From contig JASHUR010000374.1 in assembly GCA_030039895.1 (NCBI GenBank), positions 1-8,143 on the forward strand: a stretch of DNA of 8,143 nt, given 5' to 3'. A program made the translations under genes and the position numbers. Under the pieces are notes generated by a model. It had not been told where the DNA came from, searched no databases, and saw nothing but the letters and a program-made list of their open reading frames with translations. The DNA is from Acidobacteriaceae bacterium (GTDB lineage: Bacteria > Acidobacteriota > Terriglobia > Terriglobales > Acidobacteriaceae). Each line of letters opens with the position of its first letter. Positions within the stretch are counted from its first letter, which is position 1. Of the stretch, positions 1 to 4,847 are shown piece after piece.

Positions 1-349
1 AAAGAAAATTGGCAAGTCACTTGAAGCAAGAGTCGACGTTGTAGCGCGCGGTAGCCTACTAGAGATTCTCAATTCATATAGAGCGGACCTCAAAGAGCTT
101 CTTAATGTATCTCAGGTCTCTATACAGGCTACGGGGGATTCAGCTGAGAGCGGCGCAGCAATCATCGCTATCGTCCCCGCCGACGGCACCAAGTGCGAGC
201 GCTGCTGGAACTACTACGCCGACGATGGCCCGCAACATGTTCGACAATACGGCCCATGGGTCAATGTCTGCGGACGCTGCTCCGACGCCCTTGACCAGAT
301 GGGCTATAAGCACCTCCGCGAGGCTGTAGAAAACGGGGCGCCCGCATGA
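1..349 (+). CDS. ileS: Isoleucyl-tRNA synthetase, C-terminal part (partial, 5' end outside window)
   Basis: This is the last 115 residues of IleRS, the cytoplasmic enzyme that charges tRNA-Ile. The reading frame begins at base 2 and ends with TGA at 347-349. Two things identify it. The first visible residues KKIGKSLEA match the conserved K-IGxSLEA segment of the C-terminal anticodon-binding region. A zinc-ribbon pair follows: KCERCW (Cys 65 and 68 of the visible part) and VCGRC (Cys 90 and 93), the usual C-terminal zinc site of bacterial IleRS. The stop codon overlaps the lspA start as ATGA, so the two are translationally coupled; ileS-lspA is a common bacterial order. Codon use changes inside the fragment: about 43% G/C at third positions in codons 1-56 and about 75% in the remaining 59. 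Identity is secure; the catalytic domain is not in view. Confidence 0.95.
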   Translation, partial: KKIGKSLEARVDVVARGSLLEILNSYRADLKELLNVSQVSIQATGDSAESGAAIIAIVPADGTKCERCWNYYADDGPQHVRQYGPWVNVCGRCSDALDQMGYKHLREAVENGAPA

Positions 350-900
350 GCCGTCTTCGCGACCCACGAGGCTGGCTCCTCGCACTCTCTGCTCTTATCG
401 TTGTTCTCGACCGCATCACCAAGTACTGGGTCGGTAAACATGTCGGCATCGGCGACGTCATTGTGGTCATCCCGCGCTTCTTCGCCATCAGCCACGTCAT
501 GAACCCCGGCGCAGCCTTCAGCATGTTCAGCTACACCGACCACCCTGAGCGCACCCGCTGGCTGCTCACCGGCTTCTCGCTCGTCGTGGCCCTGGCCGTC
601 TTCATCATCCTTATGCGCATTGGCCGCCGGCTCACGCTCACTGCAGTCTCCCTCGCTCTGGTGCTCGGCGGAGCCATCGGCAACGTGTGGGACCGCATAG
701 CCTACGGCACCGTCGTCGACTTCCTCGAGGTCCACATCGTCCGCTACCACTGGCCCGACTTCAACCTCGCCGACTCCGCCATCGTCATCGGAGGCATACT
801 GCTCCTGCTCGATTCCCTGCGCCCCCGCCATCCTGATCACCCGGCCAGCCAGCCCGACTCCGATCAGCACAGCGACGCCCCGACTCCGCCAGTTTCCTGA
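346..900 (+). CDS. lspA: Lipoprotein signal peptidase (signal peptidase II)
   Basis: LspA is an inner-membrane aspartyl protease. It cuts the signal peptide of prolipoproteins just before the lipid-modified cysteine. The 184-residue product carries the family motifs in order: LDRITKYWV (Asp22), NPGAAFSMF (53-61), GGAIGNVWDR (108-117) with GTVVDF (121-126), and FNLADSA (139-145). Asp125 and Asp143 are the expected catalytic pair. Four hydrophobic segments fit the four-helix topology, at roughly 9-25, 72-90, 97-115 and 142-157. The C-terminal tail from about residue 158 is hydrophilic and rich in Pro, Asp and His (PDHPASQPDSDQHSD). It goes beyond the usual catalytic core and its role is unknown. 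The ATG overlaps the ileS stop, and a GGGG run 8 bases upstream could act as ribosome-binding site. A predicted lipoprotein follows 78 bases downstream. Confidence 0.96.
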   Translation: MSRLRDPRGWLLALSALIVVLDRITKYWVGKHVGIGDVIVVIPRFFAISHVMNPGAAFSMFSYTDHPERTRWLLTGFSLVVALAVFIILMRIGRRLTLTAVSLALVLGGAIGNVWDRIAYGTVVDFLEVHIVRYHWPDFNLADSAIVIGGILLLLDSLRPRHPDHPASQPDSDQHSDAPTPPVS

Positions 901-978
901 TCTGATAACTCGCTATTGGCGATTGGCTGTTGCCTGTTGTACATTGGCTTGCGAAAGCTCATTGGAGGATAATCACGC

Positions 979-1302
979 GTGCAGGCATTCGGAAAAATCT
1001 CAGTGCTGGTCTTGTCCGCCGCCGTCGTCGCCACTCTTGCCACCGGCTGCGAGACCGGACGCGTCAACAAACGGCACTCCCCTCTCATTCACGTCGATGA
1101 CGTCTCTACCACCAGCCATCCCAGCACGACCCTGATTTCGAACGGAGAAGGCCAGCCACCCGTGCCCGGTTCGCCCACGGCTGCCGGCCCCAACGGCAAG
1201 CAGCCCTGGAATGACAGCGAGGCCCGCGAGAGCCTTGGCGTCGAGGGGGGCATTGCCGCTGCGCCTAATCAGAACCACGCCGAAGCCTTCCAGCGCCAGT
1301 AA
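979..1302 (+). CDS. Small predicted lipoprotein of unknown function
   Basis: A 107-residue protein beginning at GTG, with a good Shine-Dalgarno GGAGG at 964-968 (10-base spacing) that decides the start. The N-terminus is a short type II signal peptide: Lys6, a hydrophobic run 7-20, then LATGC with the lipidated cysteine at residue 24. The mature part is hydrophilic, low in hydrophobic residues and rich in Gly, Pro, Asn, Ser and Thr. It has no domain I recognise and is probably disordered. The gene lies 78 bases after lspA and before a strong terminator, so it is probably the last gene of the ileS-lspA transcript. It would itself be a substrate for LspA. The coding call rests on the ribosome-binding site, the signal peptide with lipobox and the position before the terminator. 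Function unknown. Confidence 0.75.
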   Translation: MQAFGKISVLVLSAAVVATLATGCETGRVNKRHSPLIHVDDVSTTSHPSTTLISNGEGQPPVPGSPTAAGPNGKQPWNDSEARESLGVEGGIAAAPNQNHAEAFQRQ

Positions 1303-1325
1303 GCGAGAACTCAGAAGTCAGAAAT

Positions 1326-1358
1326 GCAGCCCGGGAACCACTCCCTGGCTGCGTTTTT
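1326..1358 (+). terminator. Intrinsic terminator of the ileS-lspA-lipoprotein unit
   Basis: GCAGCC (1326-1331) pairs with GGCTGC (1347-1352), and GGGA (1333-1336) pairs with TCCC (1342-1345), across a single C/T mismatch and a five-base loop. A GTTTTT tract follows at 1353-1358. It starts 23 bases after the lipoprotein stop. The A-run on the other side is only AAA (1322-1324), so it is probably weak for the opposing gene ending at 1392. Confidence 0.88.
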
Positions 1359-1391
1359 GCTTGTCGCTTCGCTTTAAGATAAGGCAAGTCC

Positions 1392-1916
1392 CTAATCGCC
1401 CCGCACGATCTCGTACTCCACTCTCAGGGTTCCCGTCTTCTCGTAGAGGCGGTGCTTTCGTAACCGCAGCTTCGCCCGCTCCGCTGGCGCAGGTAGCAGT
1501 TGAATGCCGCCTCCCAGCAGCACTGGGATTACCGATACCTCGACGCGATCCACCAGTCCTGCTTTAAGCAAGCTCCGGAACAAGTCGCCGCCACCGAACA
1601 GCGCAATGTCCTTCCCGGGCACCGACCGCAATTCCGTCACAACGCGCTCTGCATCTCGCTCTACTCGCACCTGCGGATAATCGGACGGCCTTAGCGTCTG
1701 CGAGAACACAACGTACTGCACCCCCTTTGGCGGCGCATCCTGCCCTTCGCGCAGCATTGCCTCGAATGATTTCCGGCCAATCAGGAATGTGTCGAATTCT
1801 GCCATGATGGCTCCAAAGTCTACCTCCGGATCGATGACAATCCAGTCATACTCGCCCCTCGGCCCGGCGATGTACCCGTCGAGGCTCATTGCAACGCCGT
1901 ATCGAACTAGCCGCAT
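1392..1916 (-). CDS. RibD C-terminal / dihydrofolate reductase-fold protein (COG0262 type)
   Basis: A 174-residue cytoplasmic oxidoreductase-like protein of the RibD_C/DHFR fold, which binds NADPH; the true substrate of such stand-alone members is usually unknown. Motifs: SLDGYIAGPRGEYDW (11-25), the usual N-terminal signature; FDTFLIGRKSFEAM (41-54), the nucleotide-site helix start; FGGGDLFRSLL (107-117), the glycine-rich dinucleotide loop; and IPVLLGGGIQLL (130-141). The open frame extends 12 codons further upstream to 1952. I place the start at 1916 because GGGAGG at 1923-1928 sits exactly six bases upstream and the family begins right there (MRLVRYGVAMSLDGYIAG). The gene follows the cobalamin-binding gene with a 60-base gap. 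There is no evidence that it is the folate DHFR (folA): the motif order is that of the RibD_C branch. Confidence 0.88.
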   Translation of the reverse strand: MRLVRYGVAMSLDGYIAGPRGEYDWIVIDPEVDFGAIMAEFDTFLIGRKSFEAMLREGQDAPPKGVQYVVFSQTLRPSDYPQVRVERDAERVVTELRSVPGKDIALFGGGDLFRSLLKAGLVDRVEVSVIPVLLGGGIQLLPAPAERAKLRLRKHRLYEKTGTLRVEYEIVRGD

Positions 1917-1976
1917 ACTGATCCTCCCTGTTAAGGTGGCCGACTGAACCACGCGCAGCGCGGAGCACCTCTCACC

Positions 1977-2387
1977 TCACACTCTGCTCTTCACATTCTC
2001 CCGGATAAATTCCACTACCTTCTCAAGCGGTGTCCCCGGCCCGAAGATCGCCGCCACGCCCTGCGCCTTCAGGCCCTCCGCGTCCTGCTCCGGAATCGTC
2101 CCGCCCAGCACCACCAGAATGTCATCCGCACCCCTCTCTCTCAACAAAGCCGTGACGCGAGGCACGATGGCATTGTGCGCGCCGGAGAGGATGCTCAACC
2201 CGATACAGTCCACGTCCTCCTGCACGGCGGCGTGCACAATCATCTCCGGAGTCTGCCTCAATCCCGTATAAATCACTTCCATGCCCGCATCCCGCAGCGC
2301 GCGCGCAATCACCTTCGCGCCGCGGTCATGACCATCTAGCCCCGGCTTGGCCACCAGTACCCTGATTGGAGTCGTTCGCTCACTCAT
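1977..2387 (-). CDS. Cobalamin-binding subunit of a methylmalonyl-CoA mutase-type enzyme
   Basis: A 136-residue stand-alone B12-binding domain, about the size of the free small subunit of archaeal-type and some bacterial acyl-CoA mutases. The large catalytic subunit would be encoded elsewhere and is absent here. The base-off/His-on signature is complete: LDGHDRGAK (17-25), with Asp18, axial His20 and Gly23, then LSILSGAH (64-71) and LGGTIPEQD (94-102). The core beta strand RVLVAKPG opens the fold. The likely reaction is carbon-skeleton rearrangement such as succinyl-CoA/methylmalonyl-CoA, but the acyl-CoA specificity lies in the missing subunit. No clear Shine-Dalgarno precedes ATG 2387. The first 23 codons and the 21 leader bases recur at 3007-3097, so this start is also the conserved edge of a duplicated block. 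Confidence 0.93.
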   Translation of the reverse strand: MSERTTPIRVLVAKPGLDGHDRGAKVIARALRDAGMEVIYTGLRQTPEMIVHAAVQEDVDCIGLSILSGAHNAIVPRVTALLRERGADDILVVLGGTIPEQDAEGLKAQGVAAIFGPGTPLEKVVEFIRENVKSRV

Positions 2388-2408
2388 AAACTGCTGAGAA
2401 TATCACGC
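2318..2408. repeat. 91-base direct repeat, copy 1 (5' end of the cobalamin-binding gene)
   Basis: Copy 1 covers codons 1-23, the first base of codon 24, and 21 bases upstream of the mutase-subunit start. It aligns without gaps to 3007-3097 at a constant offset of 689, with 85 of 91 bases identical. Differences are at 2325, 2337, 2340, 2358, 2374 and 2379. Both ends are sharp: similarity stops at 2317 and 2409. Confidence 0.95.
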
Positions 2409-2447
2409 AGCGCAGCTCGTCTGCCCAATTCCGGCTCCAGAAGCCTC

Positions 2448-2852
2448 TTATTTACAAGTTATGGAACCGATAGCGGTCTTGATAGTCTCACCTTCTGTAA
2501 CAGTCGCCGTCACCGTGGCCGGGCCATTCGTCGGCCCAAGACACGTCGCCAGGCCATTCGTATCGTTGTCCGCACTACTTATCAGGACATCCACGGGATC
2601 TGAAACTGTCCACACGGCTTGCGCATGCCAAACGACTTGGGGGATCGGGCATCCGGGTGGTCCAACGAAGGACTCTGTTGCGAAGAACTGCTCCTGATTG
2701 CCGGGCGGAGGGTCCGCGTGATTCGGCTCTCCAGGCGGCTCAGCTGCTGCACCTACGGAAAGCGCAATGGTCAAATTGCACTGATTGGCGCTTCCGGATG
2801 CGCAACCCGCCAAGGCGATCATGCAGGCCAGAACCAGCACCAGCATTTTCAT
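2448..2852 (-). CDS. Predicted lipoprotein with one bacterial Ig-like domain
   Basis: A 134-residue protein. The N-terminus is a textbook lipoprotein signal: Lys2, hydrophobic 4-14, and lipobox LAGC with Cys17. A low-complexity Pro/Glu/Asn stretch (38-54) follows. The C-terminal half has WTVSDPVDVLISS (81-93), LATCLGPTNGPATVTATV (101-118) and GSITC, spaced like a single BIG2-type Ig-like beta sandwich. Cys25, 68, 104 and 133 could form two disulfides, as expected for an exported protein. A near-perfect -10 box lies 7 bases before the ATG and there is no Shine-Dalgarno, so the mRNA may be leaderless. A second ATG two codons in (2846) is possible. The gene sits between the two copies of the 91-base direct repeat. 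Role unknown; surface or periplasmic binding is only an inference from the fold. Confidence 0.78.
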   Translation of the reverse strand: MKMLVLVLACMIALAGCASGSANQCNLTIALSVGAAAEPPGEPNHADPPPGNQEQFFATESFVGPPGCPIPQVVWHAQAVWTVSDPVDVLISSADNDTNGLATCLGPTNGPATVTATVTEGETIKTAIGSITCK

Positions 2853-2859
2853 GCGCAGA

Positions 2860-2865
2860 ATTATA
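2860..2865 (-). promoter_or_regulatory. Candidate -10 box (TATAAT) of the Ig-like lipoprotein gene
   Basis: The minus strand reads TATAAT at 2865-2860, the exact sigma-70-type consensus. It is followed by seven bases (TCTGCGC) and then the ATG at 2852. No convincing -35 hexamer stands 16-18 bases upstream. With a transcription start 6-8 bases after the -10 box, the mRNA would begin at or next to the start codon. Confidence 0.45.
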
Positions 2866-2983
2866 GCCCTTCATCATCCCCGCATGCGGCTCTCTGCCCT
2901 TCGTCCGTTACACTCAGCAAGCGCAATCTTTACCAGGCGAAGCAGCCTGCAGCCGCTCCGCTGACTCACTGAAAGCTTTTGCC

Positions 2984-2996
2984 ATGGTCTAACCAT
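2984..2996. promoter_or_regulatory. Imperfect palindrome ATGGTCTAACCAT, candidate operator (copy 1)
   Basis: Five matching arm bases (ATGGT/ACCAT) surround a centre with one mismatch. It overlaps an ATG at 2995, exactly as copy 2 overlaps the GH28 start. The TGGT-n-ACCA shape is like operators of GntR-family FadR-subfamily repressors. It may now be non-functional, since no gene follows. Confidence 0.45.
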
Positions 2997-3054
2997 GACA
3001 TTCGATCGCCGCGATCATGACCATCCAGACCCGGCTTGGCCACCAGCACCCTGA
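2995..3054 (+). pseudogene. Remnant start of a GH28-like exported protein gene
   Basis: ATG at 2995 opens MTFDRRD, against MTYPRRD of the GH28 gene at 3210. Over the first 21 coding bases the two differ at five positions without gaps, and the preceding ATGGTCTRACC is also shared. After the seventh codon the frame runs into the antisense of the cobalamin-binding repeat (HDHPDPAWPPAP) and stops at TGA 3052-3054. MxxxRRD is the beginning of a twin-arginine signal, so this is probably the 5' stump of a paralogous exported enzyme. The match is short, so confidence is moderate. Confidence 0.5.
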
Positions 3055-3097
3055 TTGGAGTCCTTCGTTCACTCATAAACTGCTGAGAATATCACGC
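3007..3097. repeat. 91-base direct repeat, copy 2
   Basis: Same orientation as copy 1 at 2318-2408, 85 of 91 bases identical, no indels. Similarity ends at 3098 on the right and at 3006 on the left. The left edge meets a GH28-like start, where CGCCGYGAT (3007-3015) is common to the GH28 gene and nearly to the mutase gene (CGCCGCGGT). Such short shared sequence is typical of microhomology-driven joining. Confidence 0.95.
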
Positions 3098-3198
3098 CCG
3101 CCCTGTCTCAAGCGTCTAAGACCTGTAAGACCAGAATTGGACCCATCCAAAGCTCTGCATTGGTCCTGCATTTCAAGCAGGCCCTTCAATCCTTTACG

Positions 3199-3211
3199 AT
3201 GGTCTGACCAT
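3199..3211. promoter_or_regulatory. Perfect palindrome ATGGTCTGACCAT over the GH28 start, candidate operator (copy 2)
   Basis: Six-base arms ATGGTC/GACCAT around one central T. The last two bases are the first two of the GH28 ATG (3210). A possible -10 element TACGAT (3195-3200) overlaps its left edge, which suits a repressor site. TGGTCTGACCA matches the general TGGTC-n-GACCA operator form of FadR-subfamily GntR regulators, several of which control uronate or sugar-acid genes. The matching regulator is not in the window. Confidence 0.55.
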
Positions 3212-4817
3212 GACATACCCCCGCCGTGATCTCCTTAAACTTGCCGGAGCCGCTTTTGCCACCGGAGCAATTCCCTTCACCGCGGACGCAGCCGCCGCCG
3301 ACAACCTCAATCCCATGCCCAACCAGCAGTGGCTCAGCGGATTCCTCAACGTTCGCAACTTTGGAGCCACGGGCGATGGTATGACCATTGACACCCCTGC
3401 CATCAATCGTGCCATTCAGGCGGCAGCCTCCTCCGGCGGCGGAACAGTGGTCGTACCTGCCGGAACCTATGTCTGCTATTCGATCCACCTCAAAAGCAAC
3501 GTCTGCCTCTATCTCGATCAGGGAGCCACCATCGTTGCCGCATCCACACCCCTTGAAGGCGTTACTACAGGAGGCTACGACGCCGCCGAGCCACAAGGGC
3601 CATGGGAGTCTTACCAGGACTACGGCCACAACCACTGGCACAACTCCCTCATTTGGGGCGAGGGGCTCAACAACATCTCCATCTGCGGCCCCGGCCGCAT
3701 CTATGGCAAGGGGCTTAGCCGCGACGTCCTTCGCGACAAGAACCTTCCTCCCTCTACCGCCCCCGGCGTCGGCAATAAGTCCATTGCCCTCAAACTCTGC
3801 ACCAATGTCATCCTGCGCGACTTTTCCATCCTTCAGGGAGGCTGGTTCGGCATACTCGCCACCGGCGCCGACAACCTCACCATCGACAACCTCAAAATCG
3901 ACACCAACCGTGACGGCATGGACATCGACTGCTGCCGTAATGTCCGCATCTCCAACTGCACGGTCAACTCGCCGTACGACGACGCCATTGCCCTCAAAAG
4001 CTCCTACGCACTCGGCTACGTTCGCTCCACGGAAAACGTCACCATCGCCAATTGCTACGTCACCGGAGCCTGGGAGGTCGGCTCACTTCTCGACGGAACC
4101 TGGAAGCTCCGCCCCGAAAAATTCGGCGTCGGACGCATCAAGTGCGGGACCGAATCCAACGGCGGTTTCAAAAATATCACCGTCACCAACTGCGCCTTCG
4201 ACCGCTGCTGGGGAATCGCGCTTGAAACCGTCGATGGAGCCGTTTGCGAAGATATCACTTACTCGAACATTGCTATGCGTGACCTCCGAGGTGCGCCATT
4301 CTTTCTCAGGCTCGGCGCGCGCATGCGCGGCCCCGGCAATATCCCCGTCGGCGTGCTGCACCGCGTCCTGCTCAGCAACATCACCTGTTCGGGATCACAG
4401 GCCCTGCCCTCCATCCTCGCGGGAATCCCCGGCTACGCCGTCGCAGATGTAAAGATCGACGACCTGTATCTCGAACAAATCGGCGGCGCGCCAAAGTCCA
4501 TGGCCGCCATCTTTCCGCCGGAAAAGGCGTCTGACTATCCGGAAACCACTATGTTCGGCAATCTGCCAGCAACTGGCATCTTCATGCGCCATGTCCGCAA
4601 TATTGAGGTGGGCAACGTCGAAATTGCGGTGCAGATGCCTGACGCCCGCACCGCCTTCTGGCTCGAAGACGTCGACACGGCCGACTTCTTCCGGCTTCGC
4701 GTCCCCAAAAGCGCGCCTGCCTTCACCCTTCATCAGGTAAAGAACTTCCGCAGCTTTGGCAGCCAGTTCCTAAAGGATGTAGTCCTTGAATCGTCCGCGG
4801 AGCGCAGACAGGTTTAG
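3210..4817 (+). CDS. Tat-exported glycoside hydrolase family 28-type protein
   Basis: A 535-residue exported enzyme of the pectin-degrading right-handed beta-helix class. Residues 1-30 form a twin-arginine signal: PRRDLLK (4-10), a mild hydrophobic run 11-22, and cleavage near ADAAAA. VRNFGATGDG (48-57) with TPAINRAIQAAASSGGGTVVVPAG (62-85) is the standard N-terminal cap of GH28 and related pectinases. Helix turns with asparagine ladders follow (DNLTIDN, RNVRISNCTV, ENVTIANC, KNITVTNC). DTNRDGMDID (231-240) corresponds to motif I and YDDAIALKS (256-264) to motif II with the acidic pair Asp257-Asp258. The classical GHG (motif III) and RIK (motif IV) positions read GRIKCGTESNGGF (308-320) and GIALETVDG (335-343), so specificity is uncertain: galacturonan-type hydrolase is likely but not proven. 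No Shine-Dalgarno precedes ATG 3210. The next in-frame ATG would lose the signal, so 3210 is kept. It ends 30 bases from the converging prenyltransferase gene. Confidence 0.88.
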   Translation: MTYPRRDLLKLAGAAFATGAIPFTADAAAADNLNPMPNQQWLSGFLNVRNFGATGDGMTIDTPAINRAIQAAASSGGGTVVVPAGTYVCYSIHLKSNVCLYLDQGATIVAASTPLEGVTTGGYDAAEPQGPWESYQDYGHNHWHNSLIWGEGLNNISICGPGRIYGKGLSRDVLRDKNLPPSTAPGVGNKSIALKLCTNVILRDFSILQGGWFGILATGADNLTIDNLKIDTNRDGMDIDCCRNVRISNCTVNSPYDDAIALKSSYALGYVRSTENVTIANCYVTGAWEVGSLLDGTWKLRPEKFGVGRIKCGTESNGGFKNITVTNCAFDRCWGIALETVDGAVCEDITYSNIAMRDLRGAPFFLRLGARMRGPGNIPVGVLHRVLLSNITCSGSQALPSILAGIPGYAVADVKIDDLYLEQIGGAPKSMAAIFPPEKASDYPETTMFGNLPATGIFMRHVRNIEVGNVEIAVQMPDARTAFWLEDVDTADFFRLRVPKSAPAFTLHQVKNFRSFGSQFLKDVVLESSAERRQV

Positions 4818-4847
4818 AGAATGGTCAGTGTTATCTGTACGGCCAGA

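Larger units (their letters stand above)
2966..3076 (-). pseudogene. Truncated duplicate of the cobalamin-binding gene, fused to foreign sequence
   Basis: Reading leftward from ATG at 3074-3076 gives 36 codons ending in TGA (2966-2968). Residues 1-23 match the intact neighbour with a single change (Thr5 to Arg) and keep the DGHDRG cobalamin signature. Residues 24-36 (DRMSWLDHGKSFQ) come from the antisense of the GH28-like start region and have no counterpart in the family. Five of the six base changes are synonymous. The product lacks most of the B12 fold and cannot be a functional subunit. Whether the short frame is translated is unknown; its 21-base leader is identical to that of the intact gene. 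Confidence 0.8.
2853..3209. other. Gene-free stretch between the divergent lipoprotein and GH28 genes
   Basis: These 357 bases hold no intact gene. From left to right I see: the lipoprotein -10 box (2860-2865); a small hairpin CAGGC/GCCTG (2934-2938 with 2945-2949); the first ATGGTCTRACCAT motif (2984-2996) with a GH28-like start fragment; the second copy of the 91-base repeat (3007-3097); a small hairpin CCTGC/GCAGG (3165-3169 with 3177-3181); and the second ATGGTCTRACCAT motif (3199-3211) over the GH28 start. It reads as a rearranged promoter region. Confidence 0.7.

Noticed and set aside
304..870. Open frame of 188 codons antisense to lspA
   Set aside because: Asp/Glu/Gly/Val-rich shadow of lspA, whose motifs are complete on the plus strand.
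1917..1952. Upstream extension of the RibD/DHFR-fold gene
   Set aside because: GGGAGG with six-base spacing and the family N-terminus both fix the start at 1916.
1952..1962. CGCGC-A-GCGCG inverted repeat between the mutase and reductase genes
   Set aside because: Single-base loop and no T-tract; not a credible terminator and too short for an operator claim.
2325..2334. Perfect palindrome GGTCATGACC resembling the candidate operator
   Set aside because: It lies inside the codons for the DGHDR cobalamin motif and is explained by coding constraint; copy 2 of the repeat has lost its symmetry (GATCATGACC).
2318..3097. Direct repeats considered as insertion-sequence or integration target duplications
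   Set aside because: 91 bases is far longer than target duplications, the copies differ at 6.6% of positions, and the segment between carries no transposase, integrase or terminal inverted repeats.
3388..4452. Long open frame (354 codons) in another frame within the GH28 gene
   Set aside because: Low-complexity Ser/Pro/Thr-rich translation caused by the high third-position GC of the GH28 gene; no ribosome-binding site or recognisable domain.
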